A stretch of 45,596 bases of DNA from Alphaproteobacteria bacterium (GTDB lineage: Bacteria > Pseudomonadota > Alphaproteobacteria > UBA9655), in contig JAGONT010000018.1 of the NCBI GenBank assembly GCA_017992885.1, positions 1-45,596 of the forward strand, given 5' to 3'. Position 1 is the first letter of the stretch, and each line of letters opens with the position of its first letter. Under the pieces are notes generated by a model. It had not been told where the DNA came from. It saw nothing but the letters and a program-made list of their open reading frames with translations, and ran no database searches. Shown here one piece after another: positions 27,655 through 36,385 of this stretch. The position numbers were made by a program, and so were the translations under genes.

Positions 27655-28825
27655 AAAAAAATCTACGCCCAAGGAACTACCACAAGATTTAAAAGTTAGT
27701 CATGTTTTCGTAAGCTCATTTCGTAGTGAAAGTCGTGCGATAAAAGAAATGCGCTCTCTTAAAAAAGCTTTACCGCAAGCTGATATTTCTTTTGTGGGCA
27801 TACGGGATGACGATCAGCTTTCTTATGAGCTTTTTGAGGATCAATTTGAAATTTTTAGGGAAAATTTAAAAACACGTTCTCTTCCCAAAGTGATTTTTTT
27901 TCAACTCATAAAGTATCTAGAATGGGTGTTGAAAGCCGTAACGCGTCTTAAAAAGCTGAACCCTAAGCTTATTCATTGTCATAGTTTAGGAGCCTTACCC
28001 GCAGCAGTTATTGCCAAAAAATATCTTAAATGTTCTCTAATTTATGATGCCCATGAGTTTGAAACAGAAAGAAATGGCGCACCACCTTTTCAACGCCAAA
28101 TTATGCGCAGTATAGAAAAATTTTTTATAAGGTCCACTGATGAAGTCCTTGTTGTCAGTCCTTCAATTAAAGATTTTTATCAAAAGCAATATCCAAAAAA
28201 AACAATAAGTCTCGTGGTTAATGCTCCTTCGAATTCAGAAGTTAACGCTACTCGTTATCTAGATATTCGAAAGACTCTGGGACTTTCCAATAAAGATTTC
28301 ATCTTCCTTTATATGGGAGCAGTAGCTAAAGGACGGGGGATAGATCTTTACATGCAAGCGTTTAAAAAGCTTAAATCCCCTTTTCACCTTGTCTTTTTAT
28401 GTCATGAGAATGTAAGTCAAGAGATCCGAAAAATTGCAGGAGAAAGAGACAATATTCATTGGCATCCCGCCGTTCCTCACGACTATGTCATTAACACAAT
28501 TAAGCAAGCTGATGTAGTGATACGCATTCTTGAAGCGACTTATTTAAGCTATATCTACTCTTTGCCCAATTCAGTTTTTCAAGCAGAAATAGCTGGAATT
28601 CCTTACTTAGTTAACGATGAGTGTAAAGATATAAAAAGCTTTTTTGGATGCTCCCCTCTCTGTATTCCTCTAAAATACGATGTTAATGTACTTTATAACT
28701 GGTGCAAGAATTATACGCGTGAGTCTTTCCCAAAACGAGAAGAAAGGGCGGATGACATTTATATTTGGGAAACCTATGAAGAGATTCTTTTGAATACCTA
28801 TAAAAATGCTATGAGAGTTTTATAA
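27635..28825 (+). CDS. Glycosyltransferase family 4-like
   Basis: A 396-aa GT-B enzyme. The N-terminal domain carries LIHCHSLGALPAAVIAKK and YDAHEFETERNG; the C-terminal domain has FLYMGAVAKGRGIDLYMQAF, followed by a nucleotide-sugar binding part (SLPNSVFQAEIAGIPYLV) with the second Glu of the EX7E pattern. It is cytoplasmic or membrane-associated, and the acceptor and sugar are unknown. The start overlaps wzx by 20 bp, so expression is coupled. It probably adds one sugar of the repeat unit. Nothing follows for 580 bp. Confidence 0.88.
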   Translation: MKLKEHRKKSTPKELPQDLKVSHVFVSSFRSESRAIKEMRSLKKALPQADISFVGIRDDDQLSYELFEDQFEIFRENLKTRSLPKVIFFQLIKYLEWVLKAVTRLKKLNPKLIHCHSLGALPAAVIAKKYLKCSLIYDAHEFETERNGAPPFQRQIMRSIEKFFIRSTDEVLVVSPSIKDFYQKQYPKKTISLVVNAPSNSEVNATRYLDIRKTLGLSNKDFIFLYMGAVAKGRGIDLYMQAFKKLKSPFHLVFLCHENVSQEIRKIAGERDNIHWHPAVPHDYVINTIKQADVVIRILEATYLSYIYSLPNSVFQAEIAGIPYLVNDECKDIKSFFGCSPLCIPLKYDVNVLYNWCKNYTRESFPKREERADDIYIWETYEEILLNTYKNAMRVL

Positions 28826-29406
28826 GCACTTATTATCTATGGTAAATTTTAGGATGAATTTGTTTAGCATGGGAATCTTATATCTTAAAAAACCCAACCT
28901 GTGTTTAAGGGATGAGATTAAGCAAAGAATGGAATGAAGGTTTATCTAAACTAAATTGATAAGCCCCACAAAGAGGTGAGCAAAAGCATTTAGAAGGCAC
29001 CGATGCCGATGGTGGATCAAGCGATTTAGCATTTGATGATTGAAGAAAAGATAGTTTCCACAAATAACCTACGCCTCAACATCAACTTATCTTGTATGTC
29101 CATGAGGCAATTTTTCATATTTTTTCTGATCTTGATAATCAATTTGGATCAAAGTTAGTGTGTGACTAAAGAAACTTTAATCATGATTCAGCATTCTTTC
29201 CATGGGAAACAAATGAAAAGAGGGAGGAAAAAAGAGGGAAGAAAACTTATCTTTATCTAAAGCGTCTTTTATGAGGTGTGGCAAGAAAAGCTTCTGAGAT
29301 CTGAATCTTTGCCAAAACAGTGCATGATTTGGCTTTTTTTTATTGCTAAGCTCTCATAATTAATAGAAAATATTAGCGAAGTTTTTATCAATAAGGTCAG
29401 GTCATA
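28826..29406. other. Gene-poor, probably decayed interval within the polysaccharide island
   Basis: The 581 bases contain stops in all six frames at short intervals and no recognisable protein fragment, RNA gene or insertion sequence end. Short purine-rich stretches (AAAGAGGGAGGAAAAAAGAG near 29217-29236) look like degraded sequence. The last 80 bases hold the leader of the downstream membrane gene, including a 17-mer that recurs at 30872. A lost glycosyltransferase or transposase would fit, but no residue match supports either. Confidence 0.45.
29366..29382 (+). repeat. Leader repeat, copy 1 (upstream of the Wzy/WaaL-like gene)
   Basis: GAAAATATTAGCGAAGT lies 25 bp before the ATG at 29407. 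Copy 2 at 30872-30888 differs at one base (T for G). In both places an AAGGTC follows shortly after and an ATGAGCT 13-20 nt later, so the similarity extends over about 45 nt of a gene leader. Confidence 0.45.
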
Positions 29407-30807
29407 ATGAGCTTTCTAACTTTGTTTTTCCAAAAGCACATAGAAACCGCTGAAAAAGTTTTTGTTTTTTGCGTGATTGCTGCTATTTTTCATAAAACCT
29501 ATATTCCTTTTAAGTATGTGCCTTATGAAAAAATTATTCTTATTTTTTCTATTATCTTAAGTGCATCATATATTATTTTTTATTATTTTAATAAAAACAG
29601 ATTCTTTCATTTATTATTTAAGAGACAGTGGAACTTGGAAGAAACACGCAATCTTATAAAACAACTTTTTTTAAAACAAGAAACAGGCCTCATAAAATTT
29701 TTTAACATTTATATCTATTCTTTATTTTATTTTATTTTTTTAACTTATGCATTTATTATTTCATATGCATCTGGCCCCCTTTTAGCGAGTAATTTTATTC
29801 TATTAGCTCTTATGCAGTTCCCCTTATATGCACTTCTTGGGATTTTTTGTTCAAAACACAAAAAAACAATCGTTAGCTCTATTTTTATTTTATCTTCAGT
29901 ATATTTTATTCTTTCTATTATTAGCTTAATTTATGGAAATATCTCTTGGACTTCCAAGACATTTCAAAACATTTTTCTGGGTCAGGAAACTACCGCATCT
30001 ATGTATCAAAATATTAATTTATACTTAGGAATGTTTGCAATAATAATTTATTGTTTTATTGAAGGAAATAAAAAAGAAGATGGCATAAAATTATTATCAA
30101 ATATTTTTCTTTTTTTAATATTATCTCTTAGTGTTTTTTTTATGGCAATTATTGGAGGAAGGTCTTCGTTTATTTTTGTATTAGCTATAATTTTTTATAG
30201 AATTTTTCTATTAATTAGTCAACATAGATTTTTAAAATCAAAGTACACAAAATTTACGTTTTTATTTATCTTTTTTTCAATAGTCTTATTATTTTTATTT
30301 TTTTTGTTTTTTTCTTTTGGGAAAGACCTTTTTATAGTAAAAAGATTAAGTGTTTTGTTTGACTTCAACGCAGACTCTTCTTCACGCTTTTGGTTATGGA
30401 GAGAAGCCCTTTCTTTATTTACTGAACGACCCTTCTTAGGGTCTGGGTTAGGAGCGTTCCCTGACTTCATAGGAAAAGGAGACGATCTTTTTGGAAAAGA
30501 GGGGCCTTTAGGATGGCATCCACATAATCTTATTCTTGAGTTGTTATGTGAATTAGGAATTTTTGGCCTTTGTTTGTTCTTTCTACCAAATTATTTTCTA
30601 TATAAAAAACTAAATAATAATTATGCAAATGATTTCTATTCAACAATTCTCTTTTCGCTACTGGTTTATTTTTTCCTCATATTTATGGTATCAGGGGGGT
30701 TACCAAGCATTCATACCATTGTATTTTTATTTTTTTCATTTCTTTTTAACTCTAAAAATTATTTAGAAAATTCTTCATCATGGACCTTTAATAAAGGAGT
30801 CTCATAA
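29407..30807 (+). CDS. O-antigen ligase/polymerase family membrane protein (Wzy/WaaL-like)
   Basis: A 466-aa, very hydrophobic protein with about 12 membrane segments. The conserved periplasmic loop of the Wzy_C family is present: RFWLWREALSLFTERPFLGS, then GLGAF, then GWHPHNLILELLCELGIFG. It either polymerises O-units or ligates polysaccharide to lipid A core; sequence cannot tell these apart, though proximity to wzx favours polymerase. The gene is markedly more AT-rich than the neighbouring housekeeping genes (long TTTATT runs), suggesting transfer. It is isolated by gene-poor DNA on both sides. AAGG/AGG precedes the ATG. Confidence 0.85.
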   Translation: MSFLTLFFQKHIETAEKVFVFCVIAAIFHKTYIPFKYVPYEKIILIFSIILSASYIIFYYFNKNRFFHLLFKRQWNLEETRNLIKQLFLKQETGLIKFFNIYIYSLFYFIFLTYAFIISYASGPLLASNFILLALMQFPLYALLGIFCSKHKKTIVSSIFILSSVYFILSIISLIYGNISWTSKTFQNIFLGQETTASMYQNINLYLGMFAIIIYCFIEGNKKEDGIKLLSNIFLFLILSLSVFFMAIIGGRSSFIFVLAIIFYRIFLLISQHRFLKSKYTKFTFLFIFFSIVLLFLFFLFFSFGKDLFIVKRLSVLFDFNADSSSRFWLWREALSLFTERPFLGSGLGAFPDFIGKGDDLFGKEGPLGWHPHNLILELLCELGIFGLCLFFLPNYFLYKKLNNNYANDFYSTILFSLLVYFFLIFMVSGGLPSIHTIVFLFFSFLFNSKNYLENSSSWTFNKGVS

Positions 30808-31154
30808 TTTCTTCTTGGGACTTAAAACATCAAGAATCTGGCAATTGAGCATGAGATGATACGGATTGTATGAAAATATTAGCTAAGTATAAACGAAGGT
30901 CTCTTGATTTAAAAATGAGCTCAACGAAAACGCTTTCGGATAAACCTTCCGCAATAACACAAGTAGATTAGATGAATTGCAAAGCTAGAAGGATTTTTGG
31001 AAGAAAAAATGAATAATAGTCCTGGTATTACAAGTCTTATGACAAGGCTGAGCTCGATTCACAGAAAGTGTAGATGCTTACTTATTATTTTCTAGCCTAA
31101 ACCTTGTGGGTAATAATTAGGGCTTTGCAAGTTAAGCATTGGGGATAGTTAAAA
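30808..31154. other. Gene-poor interval downstream of the Wzy/WaaL-like gene
   Basis: No credible gene lies in these 347 bases. The only short frame with a plausible leader is ATGAGCTCAACG... at about 30925, encoding 18 residues before a stop. It is preceded by a near copy of the leader of the upstream membrane gene. The rest is AT-rich filler ending at the dps stop. It looks like the right-hand boundary scar of the polysaccharide island. Confidence 0.4.
30872..30888 (+). repeat. Leader repeat, copy 2
   Basis: GAAAATATTAGCTAAGT matches copy 1 (29366-29382) at 16 of 17 bases. It is followed by AAGGTC and ATGAGCT as in copy 1, but the frame that follows closes after 18 codons. Confidence 0.4.
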
Positions 31155-31619
31155 TTAATTCTGCTTTGAGCTTTGAAGCATCCACGCTGCTTTTTCTAAG
31201 AACGTTGCTTTTTCAGTCATCATATCTGTTGTGACAACATCTCCATACTCACTCGCCAAGGCACCAACTTCTTGAGCTTTCTTTGCCAATATCAGGTAAT
31301 CTTCCCTTAAAGTTGATATCATAATATGGCTTGCGGGGGCTCCTATGCTTTCTTGAATGGAAGCATGATTTAAGAGCTCTGACAAACCAGCAGGTGTGTA
31401 TTCTCCAAAAGTGCGGATACGTTCAGCCACTTCATCCATCGACTCCCATAACTCTTGATAAAACTTTTCAAACATCTGATGTAAAGAATAAAAATTTGAT
31501 CCTTCTACATTCCAATGAAATCCATGCGTTTTATAATAAACCACGGTCGTCTCTGCAAAATACTCTGTTAAAGCCGTTGCAATTTCTTTACGTCCCTCAG
31601 CGGCAATATGATCAGTCAT
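31155..31619 (-). CDS. dps: Dps family ferritin-like DNA-protection protein
   Basis: A 154-aa four-helix protein of the Dps/miniferritin family. The inter-subunit ferroxidase site is intact: H35 in HGFHWNVEG, D62 and E66 in MDEVAERIR, at the spacing seen in E. coli Dps. It stores iron oxidised with peroxide and protects DNA under oxidative or starvation stress. The N-terminus is short, lacking the Lys-rich DNA-binding tail of E. coli Dps, so DNA binding is uncertain. It lies 18 bp after the DUF1622 gene. Confidence 0.93.
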   Translation of the reverse strand: MTDHIAAEGRKEIATALTEYFAETTVVYYKTHGFHWNVEGSNFYSLHQMFEKFYQELWESMDEVAERIRTFGEYTPAGLSELLNHASIQESIGAPASHIMISTLREDYLILAKKAQEVGALASEYGDVVTTDMMTEKATFLEKAAWMLQSSKQN

Positions 31620-31637
31620 ATAATATTTCTCCCTTTT

Positions 31638-32039
31638 TTAATTTGTTATTCCAGACATAACTTGCTTATTTAAAGCTTGTTCGCCCTCACGTTCACGGCG
31701 GGCATCTTCAACTTCTCTCCCCAAGAAATAGCTAATAACGGTCCTTATAGCAACAATAGCTCCCAATACGATTAGATCTTCTTGGTTAGGTTTGATAAAG
31801 GTATGGATGATATCTCCTGCGATCATAAACTCGAGGCCAAAGAGAATATATGTTCCTAAGACAGCTCTAATTTCATTAGCTTCTTTTAGAAAAAACATAG
31901 TACTCTGCCGATGGAGTTTCATACGCACAAAAGCCATAGCAGCGACCACAAATCCCCAGAACACAACGATAATGCCAACAAAATTAATACCAAAGACGGC
32001 AGCATTTAAAATTATAAAAAATATGTCTGGAATTTCCAT
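31638..32039 (-). CDS. DUF1622 family membrane protein
   Basis: A 133-aa protein with three predicted membrane helices (about 10-33, 60-80, 88-108). The hallmark segment is YILFGLEFMIAGDIIHTFIK, then VLGAIVAIRTVISYFLGREVE, typical of DUF1622. A charged cytoplasmic tail (about 110-133) follows. Function is unknown. It is the first gene of a two-gene unit with dps, which hints at a stress-related role. It is divergent from the small Cys-rich gene. Confidence 0.87.
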   Translation of the reverse strand: MEIPDIFFIILNAAVFGINFVGIIVVFWGFVVAAMAFVRMKLHRQSTMFFLKEANEIRAVLGTYILFGLEFMIAGDIIHTFIKPNQEDLIVLGAIVAIRTVISYFLGREVEDARREREGEQALNKQVMSGITN

Positions 32040-32182
32040 ATATGTCTCCTCCCTCTGTTGACATGTTACGATTCAACATGACTGGTTAAAGTCTCAATGT
32101 ATATTATCACAAAATAGCGACTTTACCCTATTCGATTCTGATGCCACCCCATCATTTGATTAAACATTTTAAAAATAAACGG

Positions 32183-32210
32183 TTAACGAATCCATAAAAA
32201 GAGGTATAAT
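32183..32210 (+). promoter_or_regulatory. Likely promoter of the Cys-rich exported protein
   Basis: A -35 TTAACG (32183-32188) is followed after 16 bp by a perfect -10 TATAAT (32205-32210). The start codon is 27 nt further, with AAGGAG between. The call rests on consensus match and position. Confidence 0.55.
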
Positions 32211-32236
32211 AATTTCCCAGAAGGAGTAAAATTTTC

Positions 32237-32503
32237 ATGTCAATTTGGTCATATTTTTTTATTTTCTTTTTCATGTCACTCTCAGACAGTGTCTTTGCTC
32301 ACGAGTGCCGAGGACGCGTTAATTATTTTGAAAACCCTTTTTCAAATAAATGCATGCACTGTGAGCAACCCTCTTTACGCAACCCAGAACAAACAAATTG
32401 CACATTTCCTAATACAGACCACTGTTGTGAAATGAGTTCATGCAATGATTTCAACCTTAATTTCTCAAAATGGATTAATGGCGAGTGCACAATTCCCAAG
32501 TAA
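32237..32503 (+). CDS. Small secreted eight-cysteine protein, unknown
   Basis: An 88-aa protein with a strong signal peptide (1-21, SDSVFA), leaving a 67-residue mature chain with eight cysteines (24, 39, 42, 55, 63, 64, 69, 84), enough for four disulfides. It includes a CC pair and CMHCEQP. Translation signals are good: AAGGAG about 10 nt before ATG, and a promoter with perfect TATAAT upstream. There is no membrane segment after the signal and no recognised family. The even cysteine count and size recall secreted defence- or effector-like mini-proteins, but that is only inference. It stands between a divergent operon and ileS. Confidence 0.72.
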   Translation: MSIWSYFFIFFFMSLSDSVFAHECRGRVNYFENPFSNKCMHCEQPSLRNPEQTNCTFPNTDHCCEMSSCNDFNLNFSKWINGECTIPK

Positions 32504-32601
32504 ATCCATGCAAATAAGGCTTTTTTTGCATTCCCATTTGACGAACGGGGAGATCAATGGCACAAATATGACGTCTAGTTTAAGGAATAATTTGTAAGAC
32601 A

Positions 32602-35409
32602 ATGACGAAAGATTATCGCCCCACCATTTTCCTGCCTCAAACAGATTTTCCGATGAAAGGAGATCTCCCCACACGCGAGCCTAAACTCCTTAAGCACTGG
32701 GAAGACATAAATCTCTATAGTCTCCTCCAAAAAAAAGCGGAAGGACGTCCCCTTTTTGTTCTTCATGATGGCCCTCCTTATGCTAATGGATATATCCATC
32801 TGGGACACGCCCTTAATAAAATCCTTAAGGATGTAGTCAATAAATCTCAATATAAGCTTGGAAAATCAACTCCTTTCATTCCAGGATGGGATTGCCATGG
32901 ATTACCTATTGAAGCTAAGATTGAAGAAAAATATCGCGAAAAAGGCCTCCAAAAAGACGATATTCCAAGAATTCAGTTTCGGAAGGATTGCCGAGAATTT
33001 GCAAAAAAGTGGATTGATGTTCAGCGAGAAGAATTTAAACGCTTAGGCGTTACCGGAGATTGGGAACACCCTTATACCACCCTCTCTTACGATGCAGAAG
33101 CCGAAATTTTACGTCTTTTGGGTGTTTTTCTCATGAATGGCGGTCTTTATCGTGGTACCAAGCCTGTCATGTGGTCTGTTGTTGAAAAAACAGCTCTTGC
33201 TGAAATGGAGCTTGAATACATTGATATTGAATCTCCCTCTATCTATGTCCGTTTTCCCATTTACACCTCTCCTCTTTCGGTCCTTAAAGGCGCCAGCGTC
33301 GTTATTTGGACCACAACACCTTGGACACTTCCAGGGAACAGAGCAATCGCCTATGGAAATGAGTTCGACTATATCGCTTTACGTGTTGATGATATCAAAG
33401 AAGGATCTCAAGCAAAACCTAAGGAAGTGATCCTGATTGCTGAAAGCCTTAAGGAAACTTTAGAAGCTGAAGCTGGTATCACAGCCAGTACGATTCTCGG
33501 CACATTCAAAGGATCAGAGCTTCAAGGAACCCACAGCCACCACCCCTTTTATGGAGAGGGGTATGATTTTGATGTTCCTCTTTTTCCTGGTGAACACGTA
33601 ACACTTGAAGCGGGAACAGGTCTTGTGCATATCGCTCCCGGCCATGGCGTCGAAGATTTTGCCTTAGGGAAAGAGTTTGACATTGAAATCCCTGAAACCG
33701 TTGCCGACGATGGCCTTTATTATAATCATGTTTCTCTTTTTGCTGGAAAGCACGTGTATAAAGTAACCCCTGACATTCTTGGAAAACTAGAGGAAAAGGG
33801 GGCTCTCTTAAAGCAAGGGAAACTTATTCATAGTTATCCTCATTCATGGCGATCAAAAAAACCTTTAATTTACCGTACGACCCCTCAGTGGTTTATCAGC
33901 CTTGACAAAAAAGACCTTCGAGAAAAAGCTCTCGCAGCGATTGAGACCGTCCAATGGATTCCACAATCCTCCATCAACAGAATTAAAGCAATGATCGAGA
34001 GTAACCCAGACTGGTGCCTATCTCGTCAACGCGCCTGGGGCGTGCCTTTAACCCTCTTTATGAATAAAACAACAGGTGAAGTTCTGAGAGATCATGAAGT
34101 GGTTAATCGCATTGTTAACATTGTTAAAGAAGAAGGCTCAGACGCCTGGTACACAACCGATCCTGCTCTTTTTTTAGGTCCAAAATATGACCCTGCTGAC
34201 TTTGAGCAAGTTCAGGATATTCTTGATGTGTGGTTTGATTCTGGATCAACACAAAGTTTCGTTTTACGTGCACGCCCTGAACTTCATTGGCCCGCCGATC
34301 TTTATCTTGAAGGCTCAGACCAACACAGAGGGTGGTTCCAATCTTCACTTTTGATCGCCTGTGGGACAGCTCATGCCGCTCCTTACAAGCAAGTGATGAC
34401 CCATGGTTTTATTGTTGATGAAGAAGGACGAAAAATGTCCAAATCTCGGGGTGATGCTGTCTCGCCACAAACGATTACGAGTACCATGGGAGCCGATATC
34501 TTACGCCTATGGGTCGTAAGCAGTGATTATCAAGAAGATCTGCGCATAGGTTCCGAAATTCTAAAACGTCAGCAGGACACGTATCGGCGCTACCGAAATA
34601 CCTTAAGATATTTACTAGGAGCTTTGGCGGAATTCTCAGAAGAAGAAAAGATCGATTATGCTCAAATGCCTGAGCTTGAGAAATGGGTACTTCATCGCCT
34701 CTATGAGATTGATCAAAAAGTACGAGACAGCTCAAATTCTTATGCATTCCAAGCTCTTTATACTGAGATTCATCATTTTTGTGCTGTCGATCTTTCTGCC
34801 TTTTATTTTGACATTCGCAAAGACGCTCTTTACTGCGATGATCCTTTAAACCCAAAGCGCAGAGCCACTCGAACCATAATGAATCTTATTTTTGAGTGCC
34901 TCACAAAATGGCTTGCCCCTGTTTTATGCTTTACAGCAGAGGAAGCCTGGCTTTCCCGTTATCCTCATTCGACTGAAAGTATTCACGCCGAGCTCTTTCC
35001 TGCTCTTCCTTTTGCATGGAATGCCCCTCAGTTAGTGGAAAAATACGAAGGCCTCCGTACGATCCGAAAAGTGGTGACCGGGGCTTTAGAAGTTGCACGC
35101 GCTTCAAAACAAATTGGCTCTAGTCTACAGGCCCATGTTGAAATTTATCTTAACGCTTCTTTGAAGCCTTTCATTGACGGTATTGATTTAACAGAAATTT
35201 TTATTACATCTCATGCTAAGGTTTTTGAGAGTCATATTTTTCCTGATAATGCTTTCATTCTTGAGGAAACACCAGGAATTGGCGTCATTGTTACTGTTGC
35301 TTCAGGAGAAAAGTGCGCAAGGTGCTGGAAAATTTTACCTGAGGTGGGAACCATTGAGGCTTTCTCTGATCTTTGCCAACGTTGCGCTGAGGTGGTGGAG
35401 CACAGATGA
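32602..35409 (+). CDS. ileS: Isoleucyl-tRNA synthetase
   Basis: A 935-aa class Ia synthetase, full length. It has the HIGH-type motif YIHLGHAL (H66-H69), the KMSKS loop at 611-615, an editing domain between them (TTTPWTLPGNRAIAY), and a C-terminal zinc finger with C905, C908, C925, C928 (bacterial-type IleS). It charges tRNA-Ile and clears valine errors. It begins a long overlapped operon: the lspA ATG overlaps its stop by 4 bp, the frequent ileS-lspA pairing in bacteria. Confidence 0.97.
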   Translation: MTKDYRPTIFLPQTDFPMKGDLPTREPKLLKHWEDINLYSLLQKKAEGRPLFVLHDGPPYANGYIHLGHALNKILKDVVNKSQYKLGKSTPFIPGWDCHGLPIEAKIEEKYREKGLQKDDIPRIQFRKDCREFAKKWIDVQREEFKRLGVTGDWEHPYTTLSYDAEAEILRLLGVFLMNGGLYRGTKPVMWSVVEKTALAEMELEYIDIESPSIYVRFPIYTSPLSVLKGASVVIWTTTPWTLPGNRAIAYGNEFDYIALRVDDIKEGSQAKPKEVILIAESLKETLEAEAGITASTILGTFKGSELQGTHSHHPFYGEGYDFDVPLFPGEHVTLEAGTGLVHIAPGHGVEDFALGKEFDIEIPETVADDGLYYNHVSLFAGKHVYKVTPDILGKLEEKGALLKQGKLIHSYPHSWRSKKPLIYRTTPQWFISLDKKDLREKALAAIETVQWIPQSSINRIKAMIESNPDWCLSRQRAWGVPLTLFMNKTTGEVLRDHEVVNRIVNIVKEEGSDAWYTTDPALFLGPKYDPADFEQVQDILDVWFDSGSTQSFVLRARPELHWPADLYLEGSDQHRGWFQSSLLIACGTAHAAPYKQVMTHGFIVDEEGRKMSKSRGDAVSPQTITSTMGADILRLWVVSSDYQEDLRIGSEILKRQQDTYRRYRNTLRYLLGALAEFSEEEKIDYAQMPELEKWVLHRLYEIDQKVRDSSNSYAFQALYTEIHHFCAVDLSAFYFDIRKDALYCDDPLNPKRRATRTIMNLIFECLTKWLAPVLCFTAEEAWLSRYPHSTESIHAELFPALPFAWNAPQLVEKYEGLRTIRKVVTGALEVARASKQIGSSLQAHVEIYLNASLKPFIDGIDLTEIFITSHAKVFESHIFPDNAFILEETPGIGVIVTVASGEKCARCWKILPEVGTIEAFSDLCQRCAEVVEHR

Positions 35410-35876
35410 TCCGTCTTTTCTATGCTTTTCTCATCGTCTTGCTCGTAATTGCTGTTGATCAAGCCTCAAAAGCTTGGATTCTCGATATTATGAATCCTCC
35501 CACAGTGATTCCCCTTCTCTTTTTTTTAGATATTGTTCTCACCTGGAACAAAGGAGTAGGCTTTGGTTTTCTCCAAGCTCATTCTCTTTTGGGAATTTTA
35601 GGACTCATCACAATGGCCTTAGCAATTTCCATAGCATTAGGTGTATGGCTCTGGAGAACAACAGATAAGTTTTTGTTGATTAGCTTGAGCCTGATTATTG
35701 GAGGGGCCCTCGGAAACATTATTGATCGATTACGCTTTGGCGCAGTAGTTGATTTTATTTATGTTCACCTCTACATTGGGGGGTATCATTTTCCTGCGTT
35801 TAATGTGGCTGATAGTGCCATTACCGTAGGTGTATGTCTTTTACTTTTAGAAAGCTATGTGAGGAAAGAAACGTGA
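35406..35876 (+). CDS. lspA: Lipoprotein signal peptidase (signal peptidase II)
   Basis: A 156-aa protein with four membrane helices that removes signal peptides from diacylated prolipoproteins at the inner membrane. Catalytic aspartates are D116 in GAVVDFI and D136 in FNVADSAI; the conserved DQASKAW near the N-terminus and GNIIDRL are also present. It overlaps ileS by 4 bp (ATGA) and the next lipoprotein gene by 4 bp (GTGA). It is the target of globomycin-type inhibitors. Confidence 0.96.
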   Translation: MIRLFYAFLIVLLVIAVDQASKAWILDIMNPPTVIPLLFFLDIVLTWNKGVGFGFLQAHSLLGILGLITMALAISIALGVWLWRTTDKFLLISLSLIIGGALGNIIDRLRFGAVVDFIYVHLYIGGYHFPAFNVADSAITVGVCLLLLESYVRKET

Positions 35877-36376
35877 CCCAGCGCTTACACTTTATAACTA
35901 TAACTCTTTTATCAGGATTCTTTTTGCTCTCTGGATGCCAAAATGTTAAGAAAACACTAGGTATTGAGCGTGATCCTCCTGACGAATTTTCTGTAAATCC
36001 CAGTATCCAACCTTTAGATATGCCCCCTGATTTTTCTACTCTTCCTACTCCTCAGCCGGGCGCCCCGCGTCCTCAAGACGTCAGGGAGCTGAACGCAAAA
36101 AAGGAAAAGATTTTGGGCTCAAAATCAAGCAGTAGTAGTGCAAGTCCTGGTCAAAAAGCACTTCTTGATTTAGCCGGCGCGCAAGAAGGTCACGATAAGG
36201 TACGTGAAGAAATTGACGCAGAATCTAATATTGCACGTGCAAAAGGCAAGCCTGTTTTGGAACAACTGGGAATAAGAAAAGCGAAACCTGAGGGTGACGT
36301 CGTCAACCCTTATGAAGAGAGTATAAACCTTGAAAATCAAGGAATTACAACGAAAAATGCGAAGGTTTCTCCGTAG
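35873..36376 (+). CDS. DUF3035 family lipoprotein
   Basis: A 167-aa protein from GTG 35873, which overlaps the lspA stop as GTGA and has GGAAAG upstream; a longer frame from 35834 would run inside lspA. The signal peptide ends in a clear lipobox, LLSGC with Cys22, so it is a substrate of the peptidase encoded just upstream. The mature chain is Pro-rich (DPPDEFSVNPSIQPLDMPPD, the DUF3035 hallmark) with a Ser-rich stretch, then charged helices. It is probably periplasmic and outer-membrane anchored; function is unknown. It sits between lspA and M16 peptidase genes, as in other alphaproteobacteria. Confidence 0.86.
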   Translation: MTQRLHFITITLLSGFFLLSGCQNVKKTLGIERDPPDEFSVNPSIQPLDMPPDFSTLPTPQPGAPRPQDVRELNAKKEKILGSKSSSSSASPGQKALLDLAGAQEGHDKVREEIDAESNIARAKGKPVLEQLGIRKAKPEGDVVNPYEESINLENQGITTKNAKVSP

Positions 36377-36385
36377 GTGATATAT

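Noticed and set aside
28826-29406. Insertion sequence remnant
   Set aside because: I found no terminal inverted repeats, target duplication or transposase residues.
32507-32530. ATGCAAA/TTTGCAT hairpin after the Cys-rich gene as a terminator
   Set aside because: The T-run lies inside the stem-loop rather than after it.
32575-32850. Minus-strand 91-codon frame opposite the ileS 5' end
   Set aside because: It is a shadow of a strongly conserved coding region.
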